Assembly (NCBI GenBank): GCA_015061165.1
Contig: SUXC01000004.1
Location: 62,001 to 126,000 of the forward strand
Length of the DNA: 64,000 nucleotides
Direction: 5' to 3'
DNA from: Bacteroidales bacterium
GTDB taxonomy: Bacteria > Bacteroidota > Bacteroidia > Bacteroidales > Paludibacteraceae
The position numbers and the translations under genes were made by a program. Of the stretch, positions 8,904-17,406 are shown in pieces (position 1 is the stretch's first letter; each line of letters opens with the position of its first letter). The notes beneath the pieces were generated by a model. The model was not told the origin of the DNA, made no database searches, and worked only from the letters and a program-made list of their open reading frames with translations.

Positions 8904-8950
8904 TAGCGACAATTTCGCTGCAAAGGTAATGCTTTTTTTTGATATATGCA
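8904..8950 (-). promoter_or_regulatory. Promoter and candidate autorepression operator of the AbiE operon
   Basis: The minus-strand -7 box TACCTTTGC (complement at 8920-8928) lies about 20 nt from a TTTG in the TTTGCATATATC block just upstream. Immediately downstream of the -7 box, at 8904-8918, is an inverted repeat: AGCGA-aattt/aattg-TCGCT with five-bp arms around a five-nt centre. It sits over the expected transcription start, where an AbiEi-type repressor could act. The operator role is an inference. Confidence 0.55.
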
Positions 8951-8953
8951 AAC

Positions 8954-8978
8954 AAAAATCGCCGCGAGGGCGATTTTT
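8954..8978. terminator. Bidirectional intrinsic terminator
   Basis: AAAAATCGCC and GGCGATTTTT form a ten-bp stem with a short loop, with T-runs on both strands. It ends the minus-strand leucine-rich-repeat operon and insulates the AbiE promoter. Confidence 0.8.
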
Positions 8979-9014
8979 GTGTAAAGTGTAAGGTGTAATG
9001 TGTAAAGGCAGGGA

Positions 9015-10955
9015 TTACAACTCTTGTCCCATGACATTGTACTTTTTGCCGTTCGGTAAGAGAATAAATAGTTGATTATTTTCAATTACTTTTTGCGATT
9101 TCTTTGTTGGCACATCTATGTTATCCACAGCACTTGACAAGAAGAAGTTTCCATAAATTTCTACATCGTGAGCAGGCATTGTTTCAGGAGCTTCACTCCA
9201 ACCACTAAATGTATATCCTTCTTTTATTGGTTCTTCTCGTAATATAATTGTATCACAATGTTTGACACTATCTACTGCATAAAGTTCCCCGTCTATATAA
9301 TAATTGACACAGAATTTTTTGTCCAAAACATACTCTTGTATGTCCCAAAAATCTTTCCATACATCTGCAACTTGATAGGCAGCCAATGTACCTTGTGGGA
9401 CATATACTACCGAGTTTACATAGTTAGAACTTAGAAAACACTCCCGTGCTATTACTGGAGGATTTGAACACATTAAAGTGATAGTTTCAAGAGAAGAGTT
9501 AAAAGTTCCATGTATGTCTACATTTGTTACAGGATTTCCGATAGTTAGCGATTTGATATTATTGAGATTAATACTAATGTCCGTAGTATTACGTCCTAAA
9601 TATAATTCTTCTATAGGACAGTTGCCAAATTGCCACCCATAATCATCCCCTGTAAGATATGTTTTACTATCTTCAATTTTCACATATTTTAATGAGGTAC
9701 AATTTTTAAAAACTGTATGACCTATTTTTTCAACGCTATTAGGAATTGTAATATCAGTAATGCTACAGCAATATTCGAACACAAAGTCGCCAATTGTAGT
9801 AACACTATTTGGAATGGATATATTTGTAAGGCTATCACATCTATTGAATGCTTTCCTTTTTATCTCTTTTACATTATTGCCAATTATTGCACAAGTAAGA
9901 TTACGACATTCATTGAATAATTCTATCCCTATTGCCGTCACGCTATCACCAATTGTTACTGATTTCAAAGTTTTTATTTTCCCAAAAGGAGAATCAAAAT
10001 AATAGTGTGTTCCGCCTTGCTCAATTACTTTATATGTAAGATTACGGCCTATATAAAGCGACTCCAAGGGACAATCATGAAATAATCCGTAATAACGATT
10101 TTCATCCTTATATCTTTCGCCATATCCCATTTCAATCTCAGTGTCTCCATCTTCTATGTGTAATTCATATAAATGATAACATCTGTCGAATGCATTAGGT
10201 TCTATACTTGTTACATTCTTTGGAATAGTGATGCTTTCTAAACTAATGCAATTATTAAACAGCCCTTTTCCAATAGTTGTAACGAGGTCGCCAATTATCA
10301 CATTTTTTAACTCTTGCTTATTGTAAAAAGGTGAATAATAGCGATAACAACAATCACCATAATAATAGCCATATCTTCTTCCGATTTCATATTTAAGATT
10401 GCGTCCTAAATATAGTATTTCCAAAGGACAATCATGGAATAAACTGTGATAATCATAATTTGCAATATCATCATCATAATAAGAATCATATTCATAATAA
10501 AAATCATGTTCACTACTATGCTTCATCTCAAGATCTATATCTCCATCCTCTAAGCGTAGCTCTTTTAATGAAGTGCAATTGTCGAATGCTCCTTGAGCTA
10601 TACTTACTACGCTATTGGGAATTATAATACTGGTCAGACTATTACAATCATCAAATGCCCTTTCTCCAATTTTTATCACACTATTGGGAATAGTAATAGA
10701 AGTGAGTTTAGAACATAACCAAAAAGCCCTATCCCCGATAGTTATAACGGCTAAATCTTTTGACTTGTAATTTACAGTACTTGGAATTATTACATCACCC
10801 GTGTAACTATGTTCGCCATGTGTAACTTCTACGGTTAAATCCGTTGCTGATAGGAAATTGTAATACATCCCATCAACCTCAAAATCATAGGCATTTGCCA
10901 TTACGCTGCCCAATAGCACCGCTATCGTAGTCAGTAAAAATTTAATTGTTCTCAT
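9015..10955 (-). CDS. BspA-like leucine-rich-repeat surface protein
   Basis: This 646-residue secreted protein has a signal peptide (about residues 1-22, ending in ANA). Many BspA/TpLRR-type repeats follow, each with a core such as LTSITIPNSV, separated by four acidic/aromatic inserts ending in CPLEILYLGRN-like strands. Near the C-terminus is one Listeria-Bacteroides-type repeat (about 565-610: EGYTFSGWSEAPETMPAHDV) and then a short tail with LFILLPNGKKYNVMGQEL. BspA proteins are surface proteins involved in adhesion. The tail matches those of two other proteins in this window and may be a type IX secretion sorting signal. It is the last gene of a cassette headed by a structured RNA (11308-11669) and a small ORF. 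It is visibly more AT-rich than the neighbouring housekeeping genes. Confidence 0.88.
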   Translation of the reverse strand: MRTIKFLLTTIAVLLGSVMANAYDFEVDGMYYNFLSATDLTVEVTHGEHSYTGDVIIPSTVNYKSKDLAVITIGDRAFWLCSKLTSITIPNSVIKIGERAFDDCNSLTSIIIPNSVVSIAQGAFDNCTSLKELRLEDGDIDLEMKHSSEHDFYYEYDSYYDDDIANYDYHSLFHDCPLEILYLGRNLKYEIGRRYGYYYGDCCYRYYSPFYNKQELKNVIIGDLVTTIGKGLFNNCISLESITIPKNVTSIEPNAFDRCYHLYELHIEDGDTEIEMGYGERYKDENRYYGLFHDCPLESLYIGRNLTYKVIEQGGTHYYFDSPFGKIKTLKSVTIGDSVTAIGIELFNECRNLTCAIIGNNVKEIKRKAFNRCDSLTNISIPNSVTTIGDFVFEYCCSITDITIPNSVEKIGHTVFKNCTSLKYVKIEDSKTYLTGDDYGWQFGNCPIEELYLGRNTTDISINLNNIKSLTIGNPVTNVDIHGTFNSSLETITLMCSNPPVIARECFLSSNYVNSVVYVPQGTLAAYQVADVWKDFWDIQEYVLDKKFCVNYYIDGELYAVDSVKHCDTIILREEPIKEGYTFSGWSEAPETMPAHDVEIYGNFFLSSAVDNIDVPTKKSQKVIENNQLFILLPNGKKYNVMGQEL

Positions 10956-10991
10956 AATTATTTTATTATTTTATTAACTCTTTCAACATAT

Positions 10992-11240
10992 CTATTCTAA
11001 TATAAGTTTTAATCGCTCAAAAACTTCATTAGGACATTCCATTTTGCATTTTGTGAGAATTTTCTCTCTTTCGTATTCAGGAATGTCTTTTGGCAATATA
11101 TCCTCCTCAATATCTCGTTTAGTTATCGTTCGATCATAATGATGAAGAATAGTGCCATCTTCATAGAAGAAGTAATCATTGTCCAAGTCTTGCTTTTTCA
11201 TTGACCGATAAACCCAAAGCGGTACTTTTTTATTTTCCAT
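10992..11240 (-). CDS. Small cytosolic protein in surface-protein cassette 1
   Basis: This 82-residue charged protein has no signal peptide or membrane segment. It contains LWVYRSMKKQDLDNDYFFYE and DGTILHHYD. It lies between the structured RNA and the leucine-rich-repeat gene, 36 bp upstream of the latter, the same place taken by small ORFs in the other two cassettes. Those small proteins do not look alike. No known family is recognised. AT-rich like the rest of the cassette. Confidence 0.6.
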   Translation of the reverse strand: MENKKVPLWVYRSMKKQDLDNDYFFYEDGTILHHYDRTITKRDIEEDILPKDIPEYEREKILTKCKMECPNEVFERLKLILE

Positions 11241-11307
11241 AATTGCATTTATTCGCCTACCACTCTCCCTGCTTCGGCATTAAAGTTAATACTACGGTTA
11301 TGGATAC

Positions 11308-11669
11308 AAAAAAGACGTGGGAGAAACTTTCTTGCTTATCCCACGATCTGGCCTTCGCATTGCCTTTTACCAAGATAAGCAACTCAGCCAGCCCACGCCA
11401 ATCGCGTATTATATAATGACATATGCGCAGTACCCTCACGGACACACATTCGCATATAGGTATAATACACCTTGGCATGGACGCTTCGTTGCGGTATCTT
11501 CTGGTAAATCAAAGTTGCGAAGTTCGATCGTAGAAGATAACGTTCAGAAAACGTCCTTTTTCCTGCTTTTCAATGAAACATTTTGTAGAAACAAATCTAC
11601 AACATGCGACACTTGCAAAGCATGAAATCCATTATGTCTTGACCCACCCATCCCTTTGGGCTGGCTGAA
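11308..11669 (-). ncRNA. Structured leader/attenuator RNA, copy 1 of 3
   Basis: A promoter (11676-11708) starts a transcript of about 360 nt that ends in a terminator-like hairpin and a six-T run (308-313) followed by GTATCC. The 3' hairpin has outer arms GGCGTGGG (complement at 392-399) with CCCACGTC (complement at 314-321) and inner arms GTTGCTTATC with GATAAGCAAG. Its loop contains GGCAATGCgaaGGCC. The RNA 5' end TCAGCCAGCCCA (complement at 657-668) is perfectly complementary to TGGGCTGGCTGA (complement at 384-395), which overlaps the terminator's 5' arm. The two pairings therefore compete. Two more copies are at 24750-25080 and 43834-44099. I do not recognise a named family. Confidence 0.6.
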
Positions 11670-11675
11670 TCGACT

Positions 11676-11708
11676 GCAAAATTACAACATTTTTTTGAAT
11701 CATGCAAA
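11676..11708 (-). promoter_or_regulatory. Promoter of structured RNA copy 1
   Basis: On the minus strand TTGCATGATT with an A-tract is followed by the -7 box TAATTTTGC (complement at 11676-11684), with about 20-nt spacing from the TTTG element. The spacer (ATTCAAAAAAATG) is nearly the same as in the promoters at 23097, 24712, 28502 and 43796. Confidence 0.75.
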
Positions 11709-11730
11709 TTATATGTACATTTTGCTGCAT

Positions 11731-11917
11731 TTTTCTATTCTTCAGATTAGGCGTTGCTACCTTATAGAAGTGCTTAATAACTAACGAATCACTAACGAAT
11801 AACTAACGAATCACTAACGATTGGTAGCGGAAAAGCAGATTCTTTTTTTGAAGACAACACCAACAACTTGCACATTGCGCGCTTAAAGGTTCATTTGAAT
11901 GGTTGAAGAATAGAAAA
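11731..11917. repeat. Inverted repeat enclosing an 11-bp tandem array
   Basis: The 14-bp arms TTTTCTATTCTTCA (11731-11744) and TGAAGAATAGAAAA (11904-11917) are perfect complements. Inner arms GCTACC (11756-11761) and GGTAGC (11823-11828) enclose four 11-bp units at 11779-11822 alternating AACTAACGAAT and CACTAACGAAT, the last ending in GATT. The array lies about 70 bp upstream of the minus-strand promoter of structured RNA copy 1. No gene is seen in the 11709-11924 interval. Confidence 0.75.
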
Positions 11918-11924
11918 GACAGTT

Positions 11925-13256
11925 TCAACTATATATCCGAAGCAGTTCGCCTACTACATAATTGCTACCACCAATGAAGATGATGTCATCCGCCGAGGCT
12001 GCCTCTTGTGCCGCGGTGAGCGCCTCACGCACTGTGGAGAAGGCGGAGATTGAGGATTGGCGATTGGCAATTGGCAATTGGGTATTGGCGATTGGATGGA
12101 GTGCCTGCCAACGGCGACATAATTCTTCAGCAGGCAAGGCGCGCGAAGTGGCTGGTTGCGTGAAATAATACACCGCCTCTGTAGGCAATAATGCCAAAAC
12201 CGTGTCAATATCCTTATCATTGACCATGCCGAAGATGATGTGTAGGCGATGAGGCGAGGAGGCGAGGAGGTTAGATAACTGCTCTGCTACATAGCGGATG
12301 CCATGACCGTTATGCCCTGTATCACAAATAGTTAAAGGTTTCTGCGAAAGCACTTCCCATCGACCACGTAAGCCCGTCAGCGTACACACCTCAGCAAAAC
12401 CCTTAGCAATCGCCTCCTTGGACAATTCCACGCCACAAATATTGCGCAATATCTGCAATGCCACAAAAGCAGTCTGCTGATTCTTCTCCTGATAACTGCC
12501 CTTCAACTGACATGCAGGCACTTCCTTCATACGACGTTTGCGCATATAACCACATTGGTCAGCAAACCACAAACGGCAATCGGTAGTCTCCAACCCATCA
12601 CCTAATATATTGCACACACGCGCACGAGAGAGAAACACCTCTTGTGTCTCAGGATGTGTCTCGCCAACCACGCAGGGTATGTTTGGCTTTATGATTCCCG
12701 CTTTCTCCTCGGCAATCTGCGCCAGCGTTTCGCCCAAAAACTCGGTATGGTCAATGCCGATATTCGTAATCACGGAGAGCAACGGAATAAGGATATTCGT
12801 ACTATCCAAACGACCACCAAGACCTACCTCCACCACCGCTATATCAACCTGTTGCTCAACAAAATACCAAAAAGCCATCGCCATAATCGTTTCGAAAAAC
12901 GAAGGGCGCACTTCCTCCAAAAAAGCATGATTATCCGCGACAAACTGCACGACCGTCTCCTCGGGAATCATCTCGCCCGAAATGCGAATACGCTCGCGAA
13001 AATCCACCAAATGTGGCGAGGTAAATAATCCCACTTTGTACCCCTGTGCCTGCAACGCAGCAGCAATAAGATGAGAGGTCGAACCCTTGCCATTGGTACC
13101 CGCCACATGCACCGCACGCAGTTGTTCGTGCGGATTGCCAAGGTGCGCCATGAGGCGATAGGTGTTATCCAACCCAGGTTTGTATGCCGAAGCACCCACC
13201 AAATGAAAAGCAGGCTGCGAAGCGTAGAGATAGTCGATGGTCTGTTGATAGTTCAT
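11925..13256 (-). CDS. folC: Bifunctional folylpolyglutamate / dihydrofolate synthase
   Basis: FolC adds glutamates to folates (and glutamate to dihydropteroate) in the cytosol, using ATP. The P-loop AGTNGKGSTSHLI and the following LFTSPHLVDFRERIR segment are intact, and KPLTICDTGHN and RLHIIFGMVNDKD mark the C-terminal domain. I chose the ATG at 13254-13256 (MNYQQTIDYLY). The in-frame extension upstream only translates intergenic TTTTACATTTTAC-type repeats. Around residue 405 an insertion rich in P-I-A-N (about 12050-12110 in DNA) is encoded by a CCAATxGCCAAT-word repeat. The product is 443 residues. Confidence 0.93.
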   Translation of the reverse strand: MNYQQTIDYLYASQPAFHLVGASAYKPGLDNTYRLMAHLGNPHEQLRAVHVAGTNGKGSTSHLIAAALQAQGYKVGLFTSPHLVDFRERIRISGEMIPEETVVQFVADNHAFLEEVRPSFFETIMAMAFWYFVEQQVDIAVVEVGLGGRLDSTNILIPLLSVITNIGIDHTEFLGETLAQIAEEKAGIIKPNIPCVVGETHPETQEVFLSRARVCNILGDGLETTDCRLWFADQCGYMRKRRMKEVPACQLKGSYQEKNQQTAFVALQILRNICGVELSKEAIAKGFAEVCTLTGLRGRWEVLSQKPLTICDTGHNGHGIRYVAEQLSNLLASSPHRLHIIFGMVNDKDIDTVLALLPTEAVYYFTQPATSRALPAEELCRRWQALHPIANTQLPIANRQSSISAFSTVREALTAAQEAASADDIIFIGGSNYVVGELLRIYS

Positions 13257-13355
13257 ATTATTTACGATTTTACATTTTACTATTTTACAAAATTCACGCA
13301 AAAGTACAAAAATATTTACAATTTACAAAATTTACCATGTACAATTTATATTTTT

Positions 13356-13388
13356 TTTGTGTATATCAGAAAAAAGCAGTATCTTTGC
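13356..13388 (+). promoter_or_regulatory. Promoter of prmA
   Basis: TTTG (13356-13359) is spaced 20 nt from TATCTTTGC (13380-13388). The ATG follows 21 bp after the -7 box, which supports the internal start chosen for prmA. Confidence 0.75.
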
Positions 13389-13408
13389 AGGAAATTTATT
13401 TGAAAGCA

Positions 13409-14185
13409 ATGCAGTATTCCGTGGTACATTTGGCATATTCCTTTTCGGAAGAATGGCAACAAGACTTGTTCGAGCAAGACTTGTGCGATATTGGTTTTGA
13501 GGTGTTTGATGGGGAGAATGCCTATATTCAGACTGCCGTATTAGAGGAGAATCAAGAGGCCTTGCAAGCCTTGATAGCAGACACAGAAGGAGTAGAAATG
13601 CTTGGTATAGAGCCATGTGAGGACATCAATTGGAATGCCACATGGGAGGCAGAGCACGAGATAGAAGAACTGCCCTTAGGCGTGCGTATCACGCCCCATT
13701 GCGCTTTTGGTGCGGGGCATCATGAGACAACCAGCATGATGATTGAGGCACTATTGGAGGCACAAGAGCAGGGATTTTTTGCGCGAGAACGCCATGTATT
13801 GGACATGGGTTGTGGCACGGGCGTGTTGGGCATCATGGCTAAGAAATGTGGTGCAACGAATGTGGTGGCAGTAGATATTGATGATAAGAGCGTAGCGAAT
13901 AGTATCGAAAATGCCAAAGCCAACAACGTGGTATTAGATGTACGTTTGGGCAGTACCCCACCCGATGGCGCATACGACCTGATACTGGCGAACATACACC
14001 GTAATATATTGGTGGAACAAATGCCTGCGTATGCGAAGTCCTTGCAACAAGGAGGCGAACTGTGGCTGAGCGGATTCTATGCCGAAGATATTCCACACTT
14101 GCAGCAAGCAGCAGAAGCAGTAGGACTGCAACACACCGAAACACGCCATACGAACGAATGGCAAATGATAAAATTTACAATTTGA
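13409..14185 (+). CDS. prmA: Ribosomal protein L11 methyltransferase
   Basis: PrmA methylates lysines and the N-terminus of ribosomal protein L11 with S-adenosylmethionine. The start at 13409 (MQYSVVHLAYSF) lies just after a clear promoter; an upstream in-frame extension crosses that promoter and is not credible. The product is 258 residues. The family pattern ITPHCAFGAGHHETT precedes the SAM motif VLDMGCGTGVLGIMAKKCGA (about residues 129-148), then VDIDDKSV and DLILANIHRNIL follow. It diverges from folC across a 150-bp region filled with TTTACAATTT-type words. Confidence 0.93.
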   Translation: MQYSVVHLAYSFSEEWQQDLFEQDLCDIGFEVFDGENAYIQTAVLEENQEALQALIADTEGVEMLGIEPCEDINWNATWEAEHEIEELPLGVRITPHCAFGAGHHETTSMMIEALLEAQEQGFFARERHVLDMGCGTGVLGIMAKKCGATNVVAVDIDDKSVANSIENAKANNVVLDVRLGSTPPDGAYDLILANIHRNILVEQMPAYAKSLQQGGELWLSGFYAEDIPHLQQAAEAVGLQHTETRHTNEWQMIKFTI

Positions 14186-14245
14186 CTATTTACAATGTAC
14201 GATTGATGTACGATTGAGATATTTAACTATTTACAGTATCGTAAT

Positions 14246-14623
14246 ATGACAAAAGAAGAACTAAAAGAGAGATTTCGACAATTCTCATTACGTATTATCA
14301 ATCTTGTCAATAGCATGCCAAATAGCATTGCAGGTAACGCCATCGCAAAGCAGATTGTACGCTCTGGAACATCTCCCGCAGCTAATTACCGTGCTGCATG
14401 TTTAGCAAAATCGGATAAAGATTTTCTAAATAAATTAAAAATGGTGGAAGAAGAGATTGATGAAACACAACATTGGTTGAGTATTATCATGGACGCTGGA
14501 ATGATTTCTAAAGCACGTGTTTTGCCTTTATACGAAGAAAGTATCGAATTAAATCGAATTATAGTTAAGTCTATTATTTCTACAAAAAGCCGCGTGGAAA
14601 ATGACAAAATAACCAAATTGTAA
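14246..14623 (+). CDS. Four helix bundle protein (23S rRNA intervening-sequence type)
   Basis: The 125-residue product is almost entirely helical, with the family pattern FRQFSLRIINLVNSMP, KQIVRSGTSPAANYRAA and DKDFLNKLKMVEEEIDET followed by a last helix. This is the TIGR02436/S23 family, first seen as an ORF inside 23S rRNA intervening sequences and often found as isolated genes in Bacteroidota. Its function is unknown. It sits between prmA and mnmE in the same direction, with word repeats on both sides (14170-14240 and 14625-14657). It is more AT-rich than both neighbours, which suggests an insertion. Confidence 0.85.
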   Translation: MTKEELKERFRQFSLRIINLVNSMPNSIAGNAIAKQIVRSGTSPAANYRAACLAKSDKDFLNKLKMVEEEIDETQHWLSIIMDAGMISKARVLPLYEESIELNRIIVKSIISTKSRVENDKITKL

Positions 14624-14657
14624 ATAAATTTGTCAATTGTAAATAGTCAAATAGTAA

Positions 14658-16016
14658 ATGAATACAATTTGCGCCATATCAACCCCTTACGGCAGCGGAG
14701 GAATAGCCGTTGTACGTGTGAGCGGAGAGTCTGCCATACAGATGGTGGACACGTTGTTTCGTGGGCGGAAGTCGCTGACGGAGGCAAAGGCATATACGGT
14801 GCATTATGGGGAGATTTGGCGAGAGGCGAGAGGCGAGAGGCGAGAGGCGAGAGGCGAGATTCTTGACCAAGTATTGGTCAGCGTGTTTCGTGCACCTCAT
14901 TCGTTCACGGGCGAGGATGTGGTGGAGATAGCATGCCACGGCAGCATGTATATCCAACAAACACTGCTGCAATGGCTTGTGGATGCAGGTTGCCAATTGG
15001 CGAAAGCAGGCGAATTTACGCAACGCGCTTTCCTCAACGGCAAAATGGATTTGACCGAAGCCGAAGCCGTAGCCGACTTGATTGCTGCACAAACGAAAGC
15101 CGAAAAAGACTTGGCGCTCAGTCAGTTGCGTGGTGGTATATCCAACGAATTAGCAGCCTTGCGCGAACGGTTGCTGACCTTCACTTCGCTCATCGAACTG
15201 GAACTGGATTTCGCCGATCACGAGGAATTGGAGTTTGCTGACCGCACACAACTCCACGAACTTGCCAACGAGATTGACAGCACTATCGGTGCGTTGGTTA
15301 CCTCATTCAAGACAGGCAACGCCATCAAACAAGGTGTTCCCGTGGCGATTATTGGTGCGCCTAATGTCGGCAAATCTACCCTACTCAATGCCCTGCTCGG
15401 CGAAGAGCGCGCCATTGTGAGCGATATACAAGGTACAACGCGCGATACAGTGGAGGATACGTTGGTGTTGGGCGGTATGCTATTCCGTTTCATAGATACT
15501 GCGGGCATGCGCGTGACGAATGACACAATAGAGAACATGGGTATTGAGCGCAGTCGCAAAGCTGCACAACGAGCTGCAATAATCATTCATCTGCAAGACG
15601 CAACCATGCCTCAAAACACCTTATCACTATTGGAAAACATCAACGATAAAATGGTGATAGAGGTGTACAACAAAGTGGATTTGGTGCCATCGTTTACACC
15701 ATGCGATGGTGCAATAGGCATATCTGCCAAAAAGGGCAATATCCATGCGCTCAAACAGCAACTTGTGGCTTATGCTGAAGAACAATGCAATATGCGTAAT
15801 GCCGTGACTATCAGCAACACACGCCACTACGAAGCTCTACAACGAGCACAATCAGCTATCCAGCGCGTACAAGAAGGATTGCAGATGCAAATCAGTGGCG
15901 AGTTCCTTAGTATGGACCTGCAAGACTGCCTGACTGCACTTGGCGAAATAACAGGACAAATAACCTCGCAAGAGGTCTTGAACAATATTTTTGGTAAATT
16001 CTGTATCGGGAAATGA
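14658..16016 (+). CDS. mnmE: tRNA modification GTPase MnmE
   Basis: MnmE, with MnmG, makes the 5-carboxymethylaminomethyl-type modification of U34 in certain tRNAs. The N-terminal folate-binding domain starts with TICAISTPYGSGGIAVVRVS. The G domain has GAPNVGKSTLLNALLG (about 225-240) and DTAGMR, and the protein ends with the diagnostic CIGK motif. At about residues 54-68 an arginine/glutamate-rich stretch is encoded by tandem GAGGCGA words (14819-14860) and is not part of the usual domain. It has 452 residues. Its stop overlaps the next start by 4 bp. Confidence 0.95.
   Translation: MNTICAISTPYGSGGIAVVRVSGESAIQMVDTLFRGRKSLTEAKAYTVHYGEIWREARGERREARGEILDQVLVSVFRAPHSFTGEDVVEIACHGSMYIQQTLLQWLVDAGCQLAKAGEFTQRAFLNGKMDLTEAEAVADLIAAQTKAEKDLALSQLRGGISNELAALRERLLTFTSLIELELDFADHEELEFADRTQLHELANEIDSTIGALVTSFKTGNAIKQGVPVAIIGAPNVGKSTLLNALLGEERAIVSDIQGTTRDTVEDTLVLGGMLFRFIDTAGMRVTNDTIENMGIERSRKAAQRAAIIIHLQDATMPQNTLSLLENINDKMVIEVYNKVDLVPSFTPCDGAIGISAKKGNIHALKQQLVAYAEEQCNMRNAVTISNTRHYEALQRAQSAIQRVQEGLQMQISGEFLSMDLQDCLTALGEITGQITSQEVLNNIFGKFCIGK
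14819..14860 (+). repeat. GAGGCGA tandem repeat inside mnmE
   Basis: About six head-to-tail GAGGCGA units (7-bp period) lie in frame within mnmE. A 7-bp unit reads through all three frames and encodes a 7-residue cycle of R, E, A, R, G, E, R. Unit-number changes would shift the frame unless they come in threes, so this is a potential slippage hot spot. Confidence 0.8.
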
Positions 16017-16237
16017 GAAAAAAGATTAATTTGATATTAGGTGCATTGATTGCCCTATTGTGTGGCTGCAAAAGCCAAAAAGACATACCTATGCAAAGCG
16101 ATAGGATTATGGTACTATATGGTCCGCCTGCGTATTTCCAGCAGCAAACTAACCAGCAACAGGAGACCCAACAACAAACCACCCCGCAACAGGAGGCACC
16201 ACAAGAGGCACCACAAGAGTCACCACAAAAAGATTAA
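16013..16237 (+). CDS. Small glutamine-rich lipoprotein
   Basis: A 74-residue ORF with a lipoprotein signal (hydrophobic residues 6-18, lipobox LCGC, Cys about residue 19). The C-terminal half is mostly Gln, Pro and Glu, partly as repeated QQQ and QEAP units. It overlaps mnmE by 4 bp (ATGA) and is probably co-translated with it. No family is recognised; the low-complexity tail may act as a flexible spacer. Confidence 0.55.
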   Translation: MRKKINLILGALIALLCGCKSQKDIPMQSDRIMVLYGPPAYFQQQTNQQQETQQQTTPQQEAPQEAPQESPQKD

Positions 16238-16252
16238 ATTGTATAGGTAAAT

Positions 16253-16284
16253 TTTGTTAGTTGCAAATATTTTCGTACCTTTGC
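16253..16284 (+). promoter_or_regulatory. Promoter of purM
   Basis: TTTG at 16253-16256 is spaced 19 nt from the -7 box TACCTTTGC (16276-16284), leaving a leader of about 45-50 nt before the purM ATG. Confidence 0.75.
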
Positions 16285-16336
16285 AACCTAAAACAATGAA
16301 ACTAATAAACTGCTAAACTAATAAAAACCAAATATA

Positions 16337-17362
16337 ATGGCACAACATTATGAGGCAGCCGGCGTGAACCTCGAAGCCGGATACGAAGTAGTAAGTCGTA
16401 TTAAATCACACGTAAAAAGTACCAACCGCTTTGGCTCAATGGGCAATATCGGTTCGTTTGGTGGAATGTTCGACCTCTCGGCACTCAACATCAAAGAACC
16501 AGTGCTCGTTAGTGGCACCGATGGCGTAGGAACCAAACTCAAACTCGCTTTCGCCATGGACAAGCACGATACCATCGGTATTGATGCTGTGGCAATGTGC
16601 GTGAACGATGTGCTTGCACAAGGCGCAGAACCACTTATCTTCCTTGATTATGTGGCAATCGGTCATAACATCCCCGAGAAAGTAGAGGCCATCGTAGCAG
16701 GTGTAGCAGAAGGTTGCCGCCAAGCAGGTTGCGCCCTCGTAGGTGGCGAGACGGCTGAGATGCCAGGTATGTACGGCGATGGCGAATACGACATTGCTGG
16801 TTACACCACAGGTGTGGTGGAGAAATCCCAACTCATTGATGGCAGCAAGGTGGCTGTAGGCGATGTACTCGTGGGTATCTCTTCATCAGGCGTACATAGC
16901 AACGGTTTCAGTCTTGTGCGCAAAGTAGTTAGCGATGCAGGACTTGACCTCCACACCGTTTATCCAGAACTAAATGCCGAGAAACCACTTGGCGAAGTGC
17001 TGCTGACTCCAACTCGTATCTACGTGAAGCAAGTGCTGGAGGTCATCAAGAACTGCGATGTGCATGGTGTAGCACATATCACGGGAGGTGGCTTTGATGA
17101 GAATATCCCTCGTATCCTGAAAGACGGTCAGGGCTTCAGCGTGACAGAGGGTTCATGGGAGATTCTGCCAGTGTTCCAATGCCTCGAGAAGTGGGGCAAC
17201 ATCCCTCACCGCGAGATGTTTAACATCTTCAACATGGGTATTGGTATGGTGATTGCTATGCCTGCTGCCGATGCAGAGAAAGCCATCGCTATCCTCGCTC
17301 AGCACGGCGACAAAGCACAAATCATCGGCAAAGTCATCGAAGGCGAGAACGAGATACTCTAA
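16337..17362 (+). CDS. purM: Phosphoribosylformylglycinamidine cyclo-ligase
   Basis: PurM (AIR synthetase) closes the imidazole ring in step five of purine synthesis, using ATP. The 341-residue protein contains [51 protein letters not shown] and [13 protein letters not shown], all conserved in the family. It has its own promoter and begins a run of purine genes on the plus strand. Confidence 0.95.
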   Translation: MAQHYEAAGVNLEAGYEVVSRIKSHVKSTNRFGSMGNIGSFGGMFDLSALNIKEPVLVSGTDGVGTKLKLAFAMDKHDTIGIDAVAMCVNDVLAQGAEPLIFLDYVAIGHNIPEKVEAIVAGVAEGCRQAGCALVGGETAEMPGMYGDGEYDIAGYTTGVVEKSQLIDGSKVAVGDVLVGISSSGVHSNGFSLVRKVVSDAGLDLHTVYPELNAEKPLGEVLLTPTRIYVKQVLEVIKNCDVHGVAHITGGGFDENIPRILKDGQGFSVTEGSWEILPVFQCLEKWGNIPHREMFNIFNMGIGMVIAMPAADAEKAIAILAQHGDKAQIIGKVIEGENEIL

Positions 17363-17406
17363 GCGCCCAAAGCACGAAGTTTCCTTTTTTCTAAAATCTC
17401 AATAGG

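Noticed and set aside
11257..11478. A 73-residue ORF on the minus strand within structured RNA copy 1
   Set aside because: It reads through the terminator hairpin and the conserved RNA 3' domain; its sequence is dictated by the RNA stems and it has no plausible start region.
13257..13301. N-terminal extension of folC to 13301
   Set aside because: The extra residues only translate an intergenic TTTTACATTTTAC repeat; the ATG at 13256 matches family start and spacing.
13184..13408. N-terminal extension of prmA into folC
   Set aside because: It would run through a clear promoter and overlap folC on the other strand.
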